This document shows positions 17,922 to 25,656 of a stretch of 64,000 nt of DNA, piece after piece. The stretch is from Streptomyces sp. NBC_00654 (GTDB lineage: Bacteria > Actinomycetota > Actinomycetes > Streptomycetales > Streptomycetaceae). Made by a program: the position numbers and the translations under genes. The notes beneath the pieces are model-generated. The model was given only the letters and a program-made list of their open reading frames with translations, did not search any database and was not told the DNA's origin. The DNA lies in contig NZ_JAPEOB010000002.1 in assembly GCF_026341775.1 (NCBI RefSeq), positions 1,550,001 through 1,614,000 on the forward strand, written 5' to 3'. How positions within the stretch are numbered: the first letter of the stretch is position 1; each line of letters begins with the position of its first letter.

Positions 17922-19255
17922 CGGTCGGCCTCCTGAGGCGTAAGGCGGGCCTGCCAGACGGGGCCCTGCGGGTAGCGGTGTTCAGCGATCGACCGGGGGA
18001 GCATCCGGGCGGAGAAGCCCGGTGCGCGCGGCGCGACGTAGCGGCCGTCCTTGAGGACGGTGGGGTCGGCGAAGTGCTCGTGGAGATGGTCGACGTACTC
18101 GATCACGCGGTCCTCCCAGGTTCCGGAGACCGCCACATAGTCGAACATCGAGAGGTGCTGGACCAGTTCGCACAGTCCGACACCGCCGGCGTGCGGGCAG
18201 ACGGGCACCTGGTACTTGGCGGCGAGCAGCAGGATCGCCAGGTTCTCGTTGACGCCCGCGACGCGTGCCGCGTCGATCTGGACGAAGTCGACGGCGCCGG
18301 CCTGGAGGAGCTGCTTGAACACGACGCGGTTGGCGACGTGTTCGCCGGTGGCGACCTTGACGGACTGTCCGGCGCGCACGGCGGCGTGGCCGAGGATGTC
18401 GTCGGGGCTGGTCGGCTCCTCGATCCAGTGCGGGTCGTAGGGCGCGAGCGCGCTCATCCAGGCCACCGCGTCCGCGACGTCCCAGCGCTGGTTGGCGTCG
18501 ACGGCGATCCGGACGCCGGGGCCGACGGCCTCGCGGGCGATGGCGAGTCTGCGGATGTCGTCGTCCAGGTCGCCGCCGACCTTCAGCTTGATCTGGCCGA
18601 AGCCGTCGGCGACGGCCTCCCGGGCGAGCTTGGCGAGCTTCTCGTCGGAGTAGCCCAGCCAGCCCGGCGAGGTGGTGTACGCCGGGTAGCCCCGGTCGAG
18701 GAGCCGCTCGGTGCGCTCGGCGCGGCCCGGTTCGGCGGCCCGCAGGATCGCGAGGGCCTCCTCGGGGGTGAGCGCGTCCGTGAGGTAGCGGAAGTCGACG
18801 AGGGAGACCAGTTCCTCGGGCGTCATCCCGGCGAGGAACTGCCAGACGGGCAGGCCGGCCGCGGTGGCCGCCAGGTCCCACGCCGCGTTGACGACCGCGC
18901 CGGCCGCCATGTGCATCACGCCCTTCTCCGGGCCCAGCCAGCGCAGTTGCGAGTCGTGGGTGAGATCGCGGTACAGCGCGGCGAGGTCGGCGGCGGTACG
19001 GGGGGCGGGACGCCCCACCACGTAGGGGCGCAGTGCCTCGATGGCGGCGGCCATGACCTCGTTGCCGCGTCCGATGGTGAAACAGAAGCCATGTCCCTCG
19101 ATACCCGCGCCGTCACTGCCGGGCAGGTCCGTGCGCAGGACGACGTAGGCGGCGGAGTAGTCCGGGTCGGGGTTCATGGCGTCCGAGCCGTCCAACTGTT
19201 CCGAGGTGGGAAAACGGATGTCGTGGACCTCGAAATCCGTGACGGTCTGACTCAT
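17918..19255 (-). CDS. L-fuconate dehydratase (enolase superfamily)
   Basis: Removes water from L-fuconate to give 2-keto-3-deoxy-L-fuconate. The 445-aa protein has the family hallmark N-terminus ([20 protein letters not shown]) and [12 protein letters not shown]. Barrel catalytic features are present: the K-x-K pair in [10 protein letters not shown], metal ligands in [10 protein letters not shown] and [10 protein letters not shown], and the His in [12 protein letters not shown]. The start ATG 19255 was chosen because the protein then begins [10 protein letters not shown] as in relatives; the longer frame would cross the two operators. First gene of the operon SDR, binding protein, ATPase, permease. 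A lactonase and a sugar dehydrogenase for the earlier steps are not in the window. Confidence 0.9.
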   Translation of the reverse strand: MSQTVTDFEVHDIRFPTSEQLDGSDAMNPDPDYSAAYVVLRTDLPGSDGAGIEGHGFCFTIGRGNEVMAAAIEALRPYVVGRPAPRTAADLAALYRDLTHDSQLRWLGPEKGVMHMAAGAVVNAAWDLAATAAGLPVWQFLAGMTPEELVSLVDFRYLTDALTPEEALAILRAAEPGRAERTERLLDRGYPAYTTSPGWLGYSDEKLAKLAREAVADGFGQIKLKVGGDLDDDIRRLAIAREAVGPGVRIAVDANQRWDVADAVAWMSALAPYDPHWIEEPTSPDDILGHAAVRAGQSVKVATGEHVANRVVFKQLLQAGAVDFVQIDAARVAGVNENLAILLLAAKYQVPVCPHAGGVGLCELVQHLSMFDYVAVSGTWEDRVIEYVDHLHEHFADPTVLKDGRYVAPRAPGFSARMLPRSIAEHRYPQGPVWQARLTPQEADR

Positions 19256-19274
19256 GTGCGCCCCCCAGGGCAAA

Positions 19275-19290
19275 TAACATCGGATCTCTG
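19275..19290. promoter_or_regulatory. Operator-like site 1 before the fuconate dehydratase operon
   Basis: TAACATCGGATCTCTG matches 12 of 14 central bases of the palindrome before the FadR-type regulator (one half plus the outer CTG). It lies 20 bp upstream of the dehydratase start. Confidence 0.6.
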
Positions 19291-19296
19291 GTGTGG

Positions 19297-19307
19297 TCAT
19301 CCGATGT
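19297..19307. promoter_or_regulatory. Operator-like site 2 before the fuconate dehydratase operon
   Basis: TCATCCGATGT carries the palindromic core CATC-C-GATG, 22 bp from site 1 centre to centre, about two helical turns. The two sites could bind a pair of dimers on one face of the DNA. Confidence 0.6.
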
Positions 19308-19513
19308 ATAGCGCCGTACAGGGGCAGGCGTCCAGGGTTGAGGGGAAATTCCGTCATACAGCTCGGATGAATCCAGGGGCTGATGCCCTGATTCGACCGT
19401 TGATGCACCCCTCAGTGGCAAGGTTCACCCACCCGTGCAAAGAGGCTGCTGCAGGAGGGGGGCCAACCCGTAAGGTTGCTCCGTACACAAGAAGACTTCG
19501 GAAGGAGGCCTGG

Positions 19514-20584
19514 GTGATCGAGCTCGAGGGGGTACCCGAGCTGATCGACCCGGTCATGGTGGCCGCGTTCGAGGGCTGGAACGACGCCGGTGACGCCGCC
19601 TCCACAGCGGTCGGACATCTGGACCGGGAATGGAAGGGCGAGGTGTTCGCGGCGCTCGACGCCGAGGACTACTACGACTTCCAGGTCAACCGGCCCACGG
19701 TGTGGCTGGACGGCGGGGTGCGCAAGATCACCTGGCCCACCACCCGGCTCTCCGTGGTCCGCGTCGGCGGGGAGAAACCCCGCGACCTGGTCCTGGTCCG
19801 CGGCATCGAACCGTCGATGCGCTGGCGCTCGTTCTGCAACGAGATCCTGGGTTACGCCCATGAGCTGGGCGTCGAGATGGTCGTCATCCTCGGCGCGCTG
19901 CTGGGCGACACCCCGCATACCAGGCCGGTACCGGTCAGCGGCGTCACCTCGGACCCGGATCTGGCCAGGACCATGGACCTGGAGGAGACCCGGTACGAAG
20001 GCCCGACAGGCATCGTCGGCATCCTCCAGGAAGCCTGCACCCATGCGGGCGTGCCCGCGGTGAGCCTGTGGGCGGCGGTGCCGCACTATGTGTCGCAGCC
20101 GCCCAACCCCAAGGCGACGCTGGCGCTGCTGAACCGCCTCGAAGACCTGATCGGCCTGCGGATCCCGCTGGGTGAACTGCCCGAGGACGCCCGCGCCTGG
20201 CAGCTCGGCGTCGATCAGCTGGCCGCCGAGGACAGCGAGGTCGCGGAGTACGTCCAGACGCTGGAGGAGGCCCGGGACACCGCGGAGCTGCCCGAGGCGT
20301 CCGGCGAGGCCATCGCCCGGGAGTTCGAGCGCTATCTGCGGCGCCGGGACGGCGGCCCGGGACAGGCGCCCGGCGGCCATGCCACGGAGTCCGGGGATGC
20401 CTCGTACCTGCGGGACACCTCCTCCGGCCGCGCCAGACCCCCCAGACCACCGCGGCCGGAAACAGGCCTCGAGAACACCCCCGGCGCCCCGCCGCAGGAC
20501 GGTTCCACGCCCTCGTCCTCCGACAAGGACGGCGGACCGGACGAAAACCCGGACGAAACATCCGAGGATTCGTCCGAGGACTGA
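19514..20584 (+). CDS. PAC2-family protein (possible ParJ orthologue)
   Basis: A 356-aa protein of the PAC2 (proteasome-assembly-chaperone-like) family that is conserved in actinobacteria. The N-terminal core starts VPELIDPVMVAAFEGWNDAGDAAS and includes VILGALLGDTPHTRPVPVSGV; the last 80 residues are acidic and disordered, rich in Ser, Asp and Glu. Its position next to mshC corresponds, from memory, to S. coelicolor SCO1662, reported as ParJ, a modulator of ParA assembly in sporulation; orthology needs checking. GTG 19514 is chosen with GGAGG 5 nt upstream. The gene is isolated from neighbours by the operators on the left and a strong terminator on the right. Confidence 0.88.
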   Translation: MIELEGVPELIDPVMVAAFEGWNDAGDAASTAVGHLDREWKGEVFAALDAEDYYDFQVNRPTVWLDGGVRKITWPTTRLSVVRVGGEKPRDLVLVRGIEPSMRWRSFCNEILGYAHELGVEMVVILGALLGDTPHTRPVPVSGVTSDPDLARTMDLEETRYEGPTGIVGILQEACTHAGVPAVSLWAAVPHYVSQPPNPKATLALLNRLEDLIGLRIPLGELPEDARAWQLGVDQLAAEDSEVAEYVQTLEEARDTAELPEASGEAIAREFERYLRRRDGGPGQAPGGHATESGDASYLRDTSSGRARPPRPPRPETGLENTPGAPPQDGSTPSSSDKDGGPDENPDETSEDSSED

Positions 20585-20674
20585 TCCGAGGACCGATTCG
20601 AGGGCCGATCGGCGGCAGCAGGCCTCGGCACCGTCCGGGGACAAGGGCGGGCACGCGGCGCGCGACGGGCGGAA

Positions 20675-20723
20675 ACGACGGCCGGCCCCGGACTTCGGGA
20701 AGAAGTCCGGGGCCGGCCGTCGT
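20675..20723. terminator. 21-bp perfect terminator hairpin after the PAC2 gene
   Basis: Arms 20675-20695 and 20703-20723 pair without mismatch around a 7-nt loop, 91 bp past the PAC2 stop. The rest of the gap up to mshC is a dispersed repeat. Confidence 0.85.
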
Positions 20724-20760
20724 GAACGGATCGAGCGGTGGGTGACGGCACCGAGGCCTG

Positions 20761-20942
20761 GGGCGTGTGTCGAAAGTCCCGCCCGGCTCGCGACGCCCGG
20801 CACGCACGCTCGCCGCGTTGTCCGCGTTGCTGGAGTGTTCTCGTACGTCCGGTACGAGAACACTCCTCCGCCTTGCGATCGCACGCACCGGACGCCGTGA
20901 GCCCCGCCCTTCGGGCGGACGGCGCCACTTTCGGCACCGCCC
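20761..20942. repeat. Nested-hairpin dispersed repeat, copy A (182 bp)
   Basis: Outer imperfect arms (GGGCGTGTGTCGAAAGT at 20761, and its near complement ending at 20942) enclose a perfect 15-bp inner hairpin (20832-20846 with 20852-20866, loop GTCCG) and a third hairpin CCGCCC-TTC-GGGCGG. The last 44 bases match copy C at about 48284-48327 with few differences, and the CTCGCCGCGTTGTC-hairpin-CCTTGCGA core matches copy B (27791-27960, opposite strand). It ends exactly at the TAG stop of mshC and probably terminates that transcript. Confidence 0.8.
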
Positions 20943-22171
20943 TAGAGCGCGACGCCCAGCAGTGCGTCGACGGTGCGCGAGACGAGCCCCGGCGCGCTCT
21001 CGTCCGTACCGCCCTCGGCAACGGCCAGCGCGGCCCAGCGGTCCACCGCGGCGAGCGCCGCGGGGGCGTCCAGGTCATCGGCGAGGGCCTCGCGGACCTC
21101 CTCGACCAGGCCGTCCGCGGACGGCCCGTCGGGGCGGGAGACGGCGGCACGCCAACGGCCCACGCGCTCCACGGCGTCGGTGAGCACCTGGCCGGTCCAC
21201 TCCCAGTCGGCCCGGTAGTGGTGCGCGAGCAGGGCCAGCCGGATGGCGGCCGGGTCCACGCCCTCGCGGCGCAGCGCGGAGACGAACACCAGGTTGCCCC
21301 GGGACTTGGACATCTTCTCGCCGTCCAGCGCGACCATGCCGGCGTGGACGTAGGCCTGGGCGAACGGGTGCTCGCCGGTCAGTACCTGGGCGTGCGAGGC
21401 GCCCATCTCGTGGTGCGGGAAGGCCAGGTCGGAACCGCCGCCCTGAACGTCGAAGCCCATTCCCAGATGGTCCAGCGCGATGGCCACACACTCGATGTGC
21501 CAGCCGGGCCGGCCGCGGCCGAGCGAGGCCCCGTCCCAGCTCGGCTCGCCCTCACGGGCGGCCATCCAGAGCATCGGGTCGAGGGGGTTCTTCTTGCCGG
21601 GGCGCTCCGGGTCGCCGCCGCGTTCGGCGGAGAGCAGGCGCATCGCCTCGGCGTCGAGGTTCGAGACCTCGCCGAAGTGCGGGTCGGCCTCGACGGAGAA
21701 GTACACATCGCCTTCGAGTTCGTAGGCGGCGCCCGCGTCCCGGAGGCGTTCGACGAGCGGGACGATGCCGGGTATCGCCTCCACCGCGCCGATGTAGTGC
21801 TTCGGCGGGAGCATGCGCAGGGCGGTCATGTCCTCCCGGAAGAGGGCCGTCTCGCGCTCCGCGAGCTCGGTCCAGTCCTGACCGTCGCGCACGGCCCGCT
21901 CCAGCAGAGGATCATCCACGTCGGTCACGTTCTGGACGTAGTGAACCTGCCGCTTGGTGTCGAGCCACACGCGCTGAACGAGGTCGAACGCGTTGTAGGT
22001 CGCCGCATGACCCATATGGGTCGCGTCGTACGGCGTGATGCCGCAGACGTAGATGCGGGCGACGGGACCGGGGTCAAGGGTGATCCGTCCGCCGGTCGCG
22101 GTGTCGTGGATCCGAAGGTCGCGGCCCTTGCCAGGCAGGGCGGGGACCTCAGAAGCGGGCCAGGCATGCAT
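20942..22171 (-). CDS. mshC: Cysteine:GlcN-Ins ligase, mycothiol biosynthesis
   Basis: Joins cysteine to glucosaminyl-inositol using ATP, the third step of mycothiol synthesis. It is a 409-aa class-I aminoacyl-tRNA-synthetase relative. The N-terminus [19 protein letters not shown] is typical of MshC and not of CysRS; the HIGH box is HMGH in [17 protein letters not shown], the KMSKS box is KMSKSRGN, and zinc ligands include the Cys of VCGIT and the His-rich stretch [13 protein letters not shown]. It is the last gene of a leftward group with SCO1664-family, DUF3090 and phosphatase genes (123-bp gap to the first). A repeat element abuts its stop. Confidence 0.95.
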   Translation of the reverse strand: MHAWPASEVPALPGKGRDLRIHDTATGGRITLDPGPVARIYVCGITPYDATHMGHAATYNAFDLVQRVWLDTKRQVHYVQNVTDVDDPLLERAVRDGQDWTELAERETALFREDMTALRMLPPKHYIGAVEAIPGIVPLVERLRDAGAAYELEGDVYFSVEADPHFGEVSNLDAEAMRLLSAERGGDPERPGKKNPLDPMLWMAAREGEPSWDGASLGRGRPGWHIECVAIALDHLGMGFDVQGGGSDLAFPHHEMGASHAQVLTGEHPFAQAYVHAGMVALDGEKMSKSRGNLVFVSALRREGVDPAAIRLALLAHHYRADWEWTGQVLTDAVERVGRWRAAVSRPDGPSADGLVEEVREALADDLDAPAALAAVDRWAALAVAEGGTDESAPGLVSRTVDALLGVAL

Positions 22172-22294
22172 GTCATGAGCGTAACCGGACGATGCTTCCG
22201 GATACGAACCGGATAGGGGAACGTGGCCGAAGAGGCGGTCTTGCGCGGACGGGACGGTTCGTCTACCGGTCCCGGGACGGTCCGTTCCCGGCTG

Positions 22295-23131
22295 TCACAC
22301 CGGCGGCCACGGAATCGCCGGCCACGCCCCGCTGGGCTCCGGATGCCGCCCCGCCGTACGCAGCCCCGCGACCCGCCCCCGCAGCGCCTCCAGCTCGGCC
22401 CCTGTGACGAGTCCGGCCAGACGGGTGGCCAGCGCCGCGCCCGGCGCGAGCTCCGCGGCCAGCAGACCGAGCACCTCCACGGCCTCGGCCGTCAGGGGCT
22501 CCCCGGCCCACCCCCACAGCAGCGTCCGCAGCTTGTCGTCCGCGTTGAACGTGACGCCGTGGTCGATGCCGTACAGCCGCCCGCCGGGCGCGGGCAGCAG
22601 GTGCCCGCCCTTGCGGTCACCGTTGTTGATCACCGCGTCGAGGACCGCCAGCCGCCGCAGCCGCGGGTCGTCCGCGTGCACCAGCAGCGCCGTCCGGCCC
22701 TCCCCCACCTCGGCGAAGCCCACGGCCTTCCAGCCCTCCCCGGGCTCCTCGGACTCGACGAGCGCGAGCAGCGACGGCTCCGCCTCGCCCCCGGGGGTCT
22801 CGATCCACAGCTGGCACATGCCCCGGCCGTACGGTCCGTCGCGCAGCACCGTGGGCGGGACGAGTCCCCACCCGGTCGCCTCGGAGACCTCGTAGGCGGC
22901 CACCTCGCGCTGGGCGAGCGTCCCGTCGGGGAAGTCCCAGAGCGGCTGCTCCCCGGCGACGGGCTTGTAGACGCAGGTGCGCTCCTCGCCCTCGTACGCG
23001 ACCGTGCAGTGGAGCACCGCGTTGGACGCGCCGCGGACCTGTCCCAGGACCGTGAGCCGCCCCTCGGTGAGCAGGGTGAGCAAATCGGTGTCCGTCAGGC
23101 CCCGCGACGGTATCCGTTCTGGCGCGGGCAT
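22295..23131 (-). CDS. SCO1664-family PI3/4-kinase-like protein
   Basis: A 278-aa actinobacterial protein with a remote resemblance to phosphatidylinositol-kinase/HipA-like kinases. Visible elements are a Lys in CVYKPVAGEQPLWDFP (ATP-binding Lys), the catalytic-loop-like NNGDRKGGHLL, and an Asp-His-Gly metal motif in YGIDHGVTFN, so kinase chemistry is possible. ATG 23131 has GGAAGGA 6 nt upstream and overlaps the end of the DUF3090 gene by 37 bp, which indicates coupled expression. The substrate is unknown. The neighbourhood with DUF3090, a histidine phosphatase and mshC is conserved in actinobacteria (from memory). Confidence 0.85.
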   Translation of the reverse strand: MPAPERIPSRGLTDTDLLTLLTEGRLTVLGQVRGASNAVLHCTVAYEGEERTCVYKPVAGEQPLWDFPDGTLAQREVAAYEVSEATGWGLVPPTVLRDGPYGRGMCQLWIETPGGEAEPSLLALVESEEPGEGWKAVGFAEVGEGRTALLVHADDPRLRRLAVLDAVINNGDRKGGHLLPAPGGRLYGIDHGVTFNADDKLRTLLWGWAGEPLTAEAVEVLGLLAAELAPGAALATRLAGLVTGAELEALRGRVAGLRTAGRHPEPSGAWPAIPWPPV

Positions 23132-23685
23132 ACGTGTCCTTCCGGATCGAGCGGCAGACTGCACAGCGGGCACGGCGGGCGGCCGGCGTTCACGACATCC
23201 AGCGCCCGCTTGGCGAAGGCGCGCGCCTGGGCGCCGCTCAGCCGGACGCGCAGCATCGGCGGTCCGTTCTCCTCGTCCTGCAGAAGCCGTTCCTCGGCCT
23301 CCGCGAGGTCGTCCTCGGAGTCGGCGTCCAGTTCGACGAGGGCCTGCGCCTCGACGATCATGCGCTGCTCCTCACCGTCCCAGGCCAGCGCCATCGTGCC
23401 GACCCGGAACTCCTCCTCGACGGGTGCGTCGAGGGGTGCGGTGTCGGCGATGTCCGTGGGGGCCACGGCGGGCACCGGCGAGTTGCCGCCGGTCCGCCGT
23501 ACGACCTCGTCGAGCAGTTCGTCGATCCGCTCGGCCAGGGCGGCTACCTGGGTCTTCTCCAGCGCCACGCTGGTGACCCGGCCGCTCGACGACGCCTGGA
23601 GGAAAAACGTACGGCGGCCAGGCAGCCCGACCGTACCGGCCACGAACCGGTCCGGCGGGTCGTACAGGAACACCTGACGGGACAC
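23095..23685 (-). CDS. DUF3090 protein with C-terminal zinc-binding motif
   Basis: A 196-aa protein of a conserved actinobacterial family of unknown function. An N-terminal beta-rich domain starts with VFLYDPPDRFVAGTVGLPGR and runs to about 170; the C-terminus CPLCSLPLDPEGHVC gives CxxC followed by His and Cys, a small zinc-ribbon candidate. The start ATG 23685 begins the family-typical MSRQVFLYDPPD. It lies 72 bp downstream of the phosphatase gene and overlaps the kinase-like gene, so the three are probably one transcript and may form a complex or pathway. Confidence 0.85.
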   Translation of the reverse strand: MSRQVFLYDPPDRFVAGTVGLPGRRTFFLQASSSGRVTSVALEKTQVAALAERIDELLDEVVRRTGGNSPVPAVAPTDIADTAPLDAPVEEEFRVGTMALAWDGEEQRMIVEAQALVELDADSEDDLAEAEERLLQDEENGPPMLRVRLSGAQARAFAKRALDVVNAGRPPCPLCSLPLDPEGHVCPRQNGYRRGA

Positions 23686-23757
23686 GTCCTGTCTCCCTTG
23701 AGAATTGACGGCGGATGAGGGGCGCCTACGGCGCGTCCACCCTACTGTGCGGAGCGA

Positions 23758-24480
23758 TCACGGCGCCCCCGCGCCGCCCCCGACCGCCGCGTCCGCCGAA
23801 CCGTCTCCGCCGGGTGACGCCGAGGCGTCCGCCCCGGCGGTCCGTTCGCGCGGTGCCAGCGGGGCGAGGTCGCCGGTGTCGCCGAGCCTGAGGAGGAAGG
23901 GGCGCAGCCGTGTGTAGCGGATCGCCGTGACCGAGCAGGGGTCGGCGTGGATGCGCTGGAACAGGTCCAGATGCATGCCGAGCGCATCGGCGACGAGTGC
24001 CTTGATGATGTCGCCGTGCGAGCACATCACATACGTCGCGTCATCGCCGTGCTCCGCCTCGATGCGGGCGTTCCAGTCCCGTACGGCGTCCACGGCGCGG
24101 GCCTGCATGGCCCGCATGGACTCACCGCCGGGGAACGCCGCGGCGGAGGGGTGCTGCTGCACGACGGTCATCAGCGGCTCGTCGGAGAGCTCCGCGAGCT
24201 TGCGCCCCGACCAGTCCCCGTAGTCGCACTCGCTGATCCGCTCCTCGGTGTGCAGGGGAAGGCCGGGGCGGGCGTCGAGCAGCGGCTGGAGCGTCTGGCG
24301 GCAGCGCTGCAGGGGGCTGCAGACGGCGGCGGCGAGCGTGAGCGCGGACATCCGTCCGGGGAGTGCGGCGGCCTGCTCGGCACCGCGTTCGTCGAGGGAG
24401 ACACCGGGGGTGCGGCCCGCGAGCACTCCGGCCGTGTTGGCGGTGGAGCGTCCGTGGCGTACGAGGATCAGCGTGGGCAT
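23758..24480 (-). CDS. Histidine phosphatase (MSMEG_4193-family phosphomutase-like)
   Basis: A 240-aa member of the histidine phosphatase/phosphoglycerate mutase superfamily. The phospho-acceptor His is in ILVRHGRSTAN near residue 9, the second Arg is in SPLQRCRQT, the acid Glu is in ISECDYGDWSG, and the second His is in MCSHGDIIKAL. The last 25 residues are a Gly/Ala/Ser-rich tail. It heads the leftward operon with DUF3090, the kinase-like protein and mshC. A phosphatase and a kinase-like protein in one operon suggest opposing reactions on a shared substrate, which is inference. Confidence 0.88.
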   Translation of the reverse strand: MPTLILVRHGRSTANTAGVLAGRTPGVSLDERGAEQAAALPGRMSALTLAAAVCSPLQRCRQTLQPLLDARPGLPLHTEERISECDYGDWSGRKLAELSDEPLMTVVQQHPSAAAFPGGESMRAMQARAVDAVRDWNARIEAEHGDDATYVMCSHGDIIKALVADALGMHLDLFQRIHADPCSVTAIRYTRLRPFLLRLGDTGDLAPLAPRERTAGADASASPGGDGSADAAVGGGAGAP

Positions 24481-24535
24481 ACGGGCCAGGGTAGATGGCC
24501 CGGCAAAGGTGCACAGCGGGCGGCGGCAGGGAAGA

Positions 24536-24604
24536 ATGCCCGCCGTGATCGTGGACGGTGCCATCTGCGCTATGGCCCATAACCAGGAAGTATGTCCCGA
24601 ATGA
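24536..24604 (+). CDS. Short upstream ORF overlapping corA start (candidate leader peptide)
   Basis: Encodes a 22-aa peptide, MPAVIVDGAICAMAHNQEVC plus PE. Its TGA stop overlaps the corA ATG (ATGA). A GGGAAG site lies just upstream; an internal GTG at 24545 is an alternative start. The stretch IVDGAI copies the first residues of CorA itself (IVDCAI), so the uORF arose by duplication of the corA start region in another frame. It may be a leader peptide coupling or regulating corA translation, comparable in concept to CorL of Salmonella, with no sequence relation. Translation is not proven. Confidence 0.45.
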   Translation: MPAVIVDGAICAMAHNQEVCPE

Positions 24605-25587
24605 TCGTGGACTGTGCCATCTATCGAGACGGGCGCCGTACCGACGGCCCCGCCGACTTCTCCGACGCGCTCGACGAGGCGCGGGCCACCGGGGACGCCT
24701 TCCTCTGGATCGGGCTGCACGAGCCGACCGAGAAGGAGTTCGACCTGGTCAGCCACGAGTTCGGGCTGCACCCGCTGGCGGTGGAGGACGCGCTGAGCGC
24801 GCACCAGCGGCCCAAGCTGGAGGTGTACGACGACTCGCTGTTCGCGGTCATCAAGCCGATCGTCTACGAACCCGAGAGCGACACGGTCAGCGCCGATGAG
24901 CTGATGGTCTTCATGGGCGACTCGTTCGTGGTGACGGTCCGGCACGGCGAGGGCGCCCCGCTGGCGGCCGTCCGCCGCCGTCTGGAGGCCGAGCCCGAGG
25001 TGCTCAAGCACGGCCCCACGGCGGTGCTGTACGCGGTCAGCGACGCGGTCGTGGACCACTACATCGATGTCGCGGCCGAGCTCCAGGTCGACCTGGAGGA
25101 GCTGGAGACCCAGGTGTTCGCACCGAGCGGAAGCGGCAACTCCAAGAACACCGCGGCCGAGATCTACACGTTCAAGCGCCAGGTGCTGGAGTTCCGCCGG
25201 GCGAGCGGGCCGCTGGCGGTACCGATGTCCCGGCTGGCCGGCGCGGGGGTGCCGTTCGTGCACGAGCACTCCCAGCCGTTCTTCCGCGATGTCGCCGACC
25301 ACCTGACGCGCGCCAACGAGCAGGTGGAAGGCCTGGACCGGCTCCTCTCGGACATTCTGTCGGCGCACCTGGCGCAGATGGGCGTGCGGCAGAACGACGA
25401 CATGCGCAAGATCTCCGCCTGGGCCGCCATGGCCGCCGTCCCGACGATGGTGGCGGGCATCTACGGCATGAACTTCGACCACATGCCGGAGCTGCACTGG
25501 GCGTGGACCTATCCGGTGGTGGTCGGGCTGATGGCCTGCGCGGTGATCGGCCTGTACCGCCAGTTCAAGCGGCGCGGCTGGCTCTGA
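24601..25587 (+). CDS. corA: CorA-type magnesium/cobalt transporter
   Basis: A pentameric divalent-cation channel of 328 aa. A long N-terminal cytoplasmic alpha/beta domain (about 1-240) is followed by the stalk helix and two membrane spans at the C-terminus; the signature YGMN is present in GIYGMNFDHMPELHW between the spans. The second membrane helix ends with a basic FKRRGWL tail. ATG 24601 is preferred since AGGAAG is 10 nt upstream; an in-frame ATG at 24592 has only 1 nt spacing. A short ORF overlaps the start. Confidence 0.93.
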   Translation: MIVDCAIYRDGRRTDGPADFSDALDEARATGDAFLWIGLHEPTEKEFDLVSHEFGLHPLAVEDALSAHQRPKLEVYDDSLFAVIKPIVYEPESDTVSADELMVFMGDSFVVTVRHGEGAPLAAVRRRLEAEPEVLKHGPTAVLYAVSDAVVDHYIDVAAELQVDLEELETQVFAPSGSGNSKNTAAEIYTFKRQVLEFRRASGPLAVPMSRLAGAGVPFVHEHSQPFFRDVADHLTRANEQVEGLDRLLSDILSAHLAQMGVRQNDDMRKISAWAAMAAVPTMVAGIYGMNFDHMPELHWAWTYPVVVGLMACAVIGLYRQFKRRGWL

Positions 25588-25617
25588 GCGTGGCGGCCGG
25601 CCCGGAGCGTCGGGGAG

Positions 25618-25639
25618 CGGCCCGGAGCGGTCCGGGCCG
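25618..25639. terminator. Terminator between corA and the ferritin-like gene
   Basis: A 9-bp perfect stem (25618-25626 with 25631-25639, loop GCGG) lies between the convergent genes. Confidence 0.65.
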
Positions 25640-25656
25640 GGCGGGGGCCGCCGGGC

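Noticed and set aside
24248..24604. 118-aa ORF ending at the corA start
   Set aside because: Its first two thirds are antisense to the phosphatase gene; only the last 22 codons lie in intergenic DNA and are kept as a candidate leader ORF.
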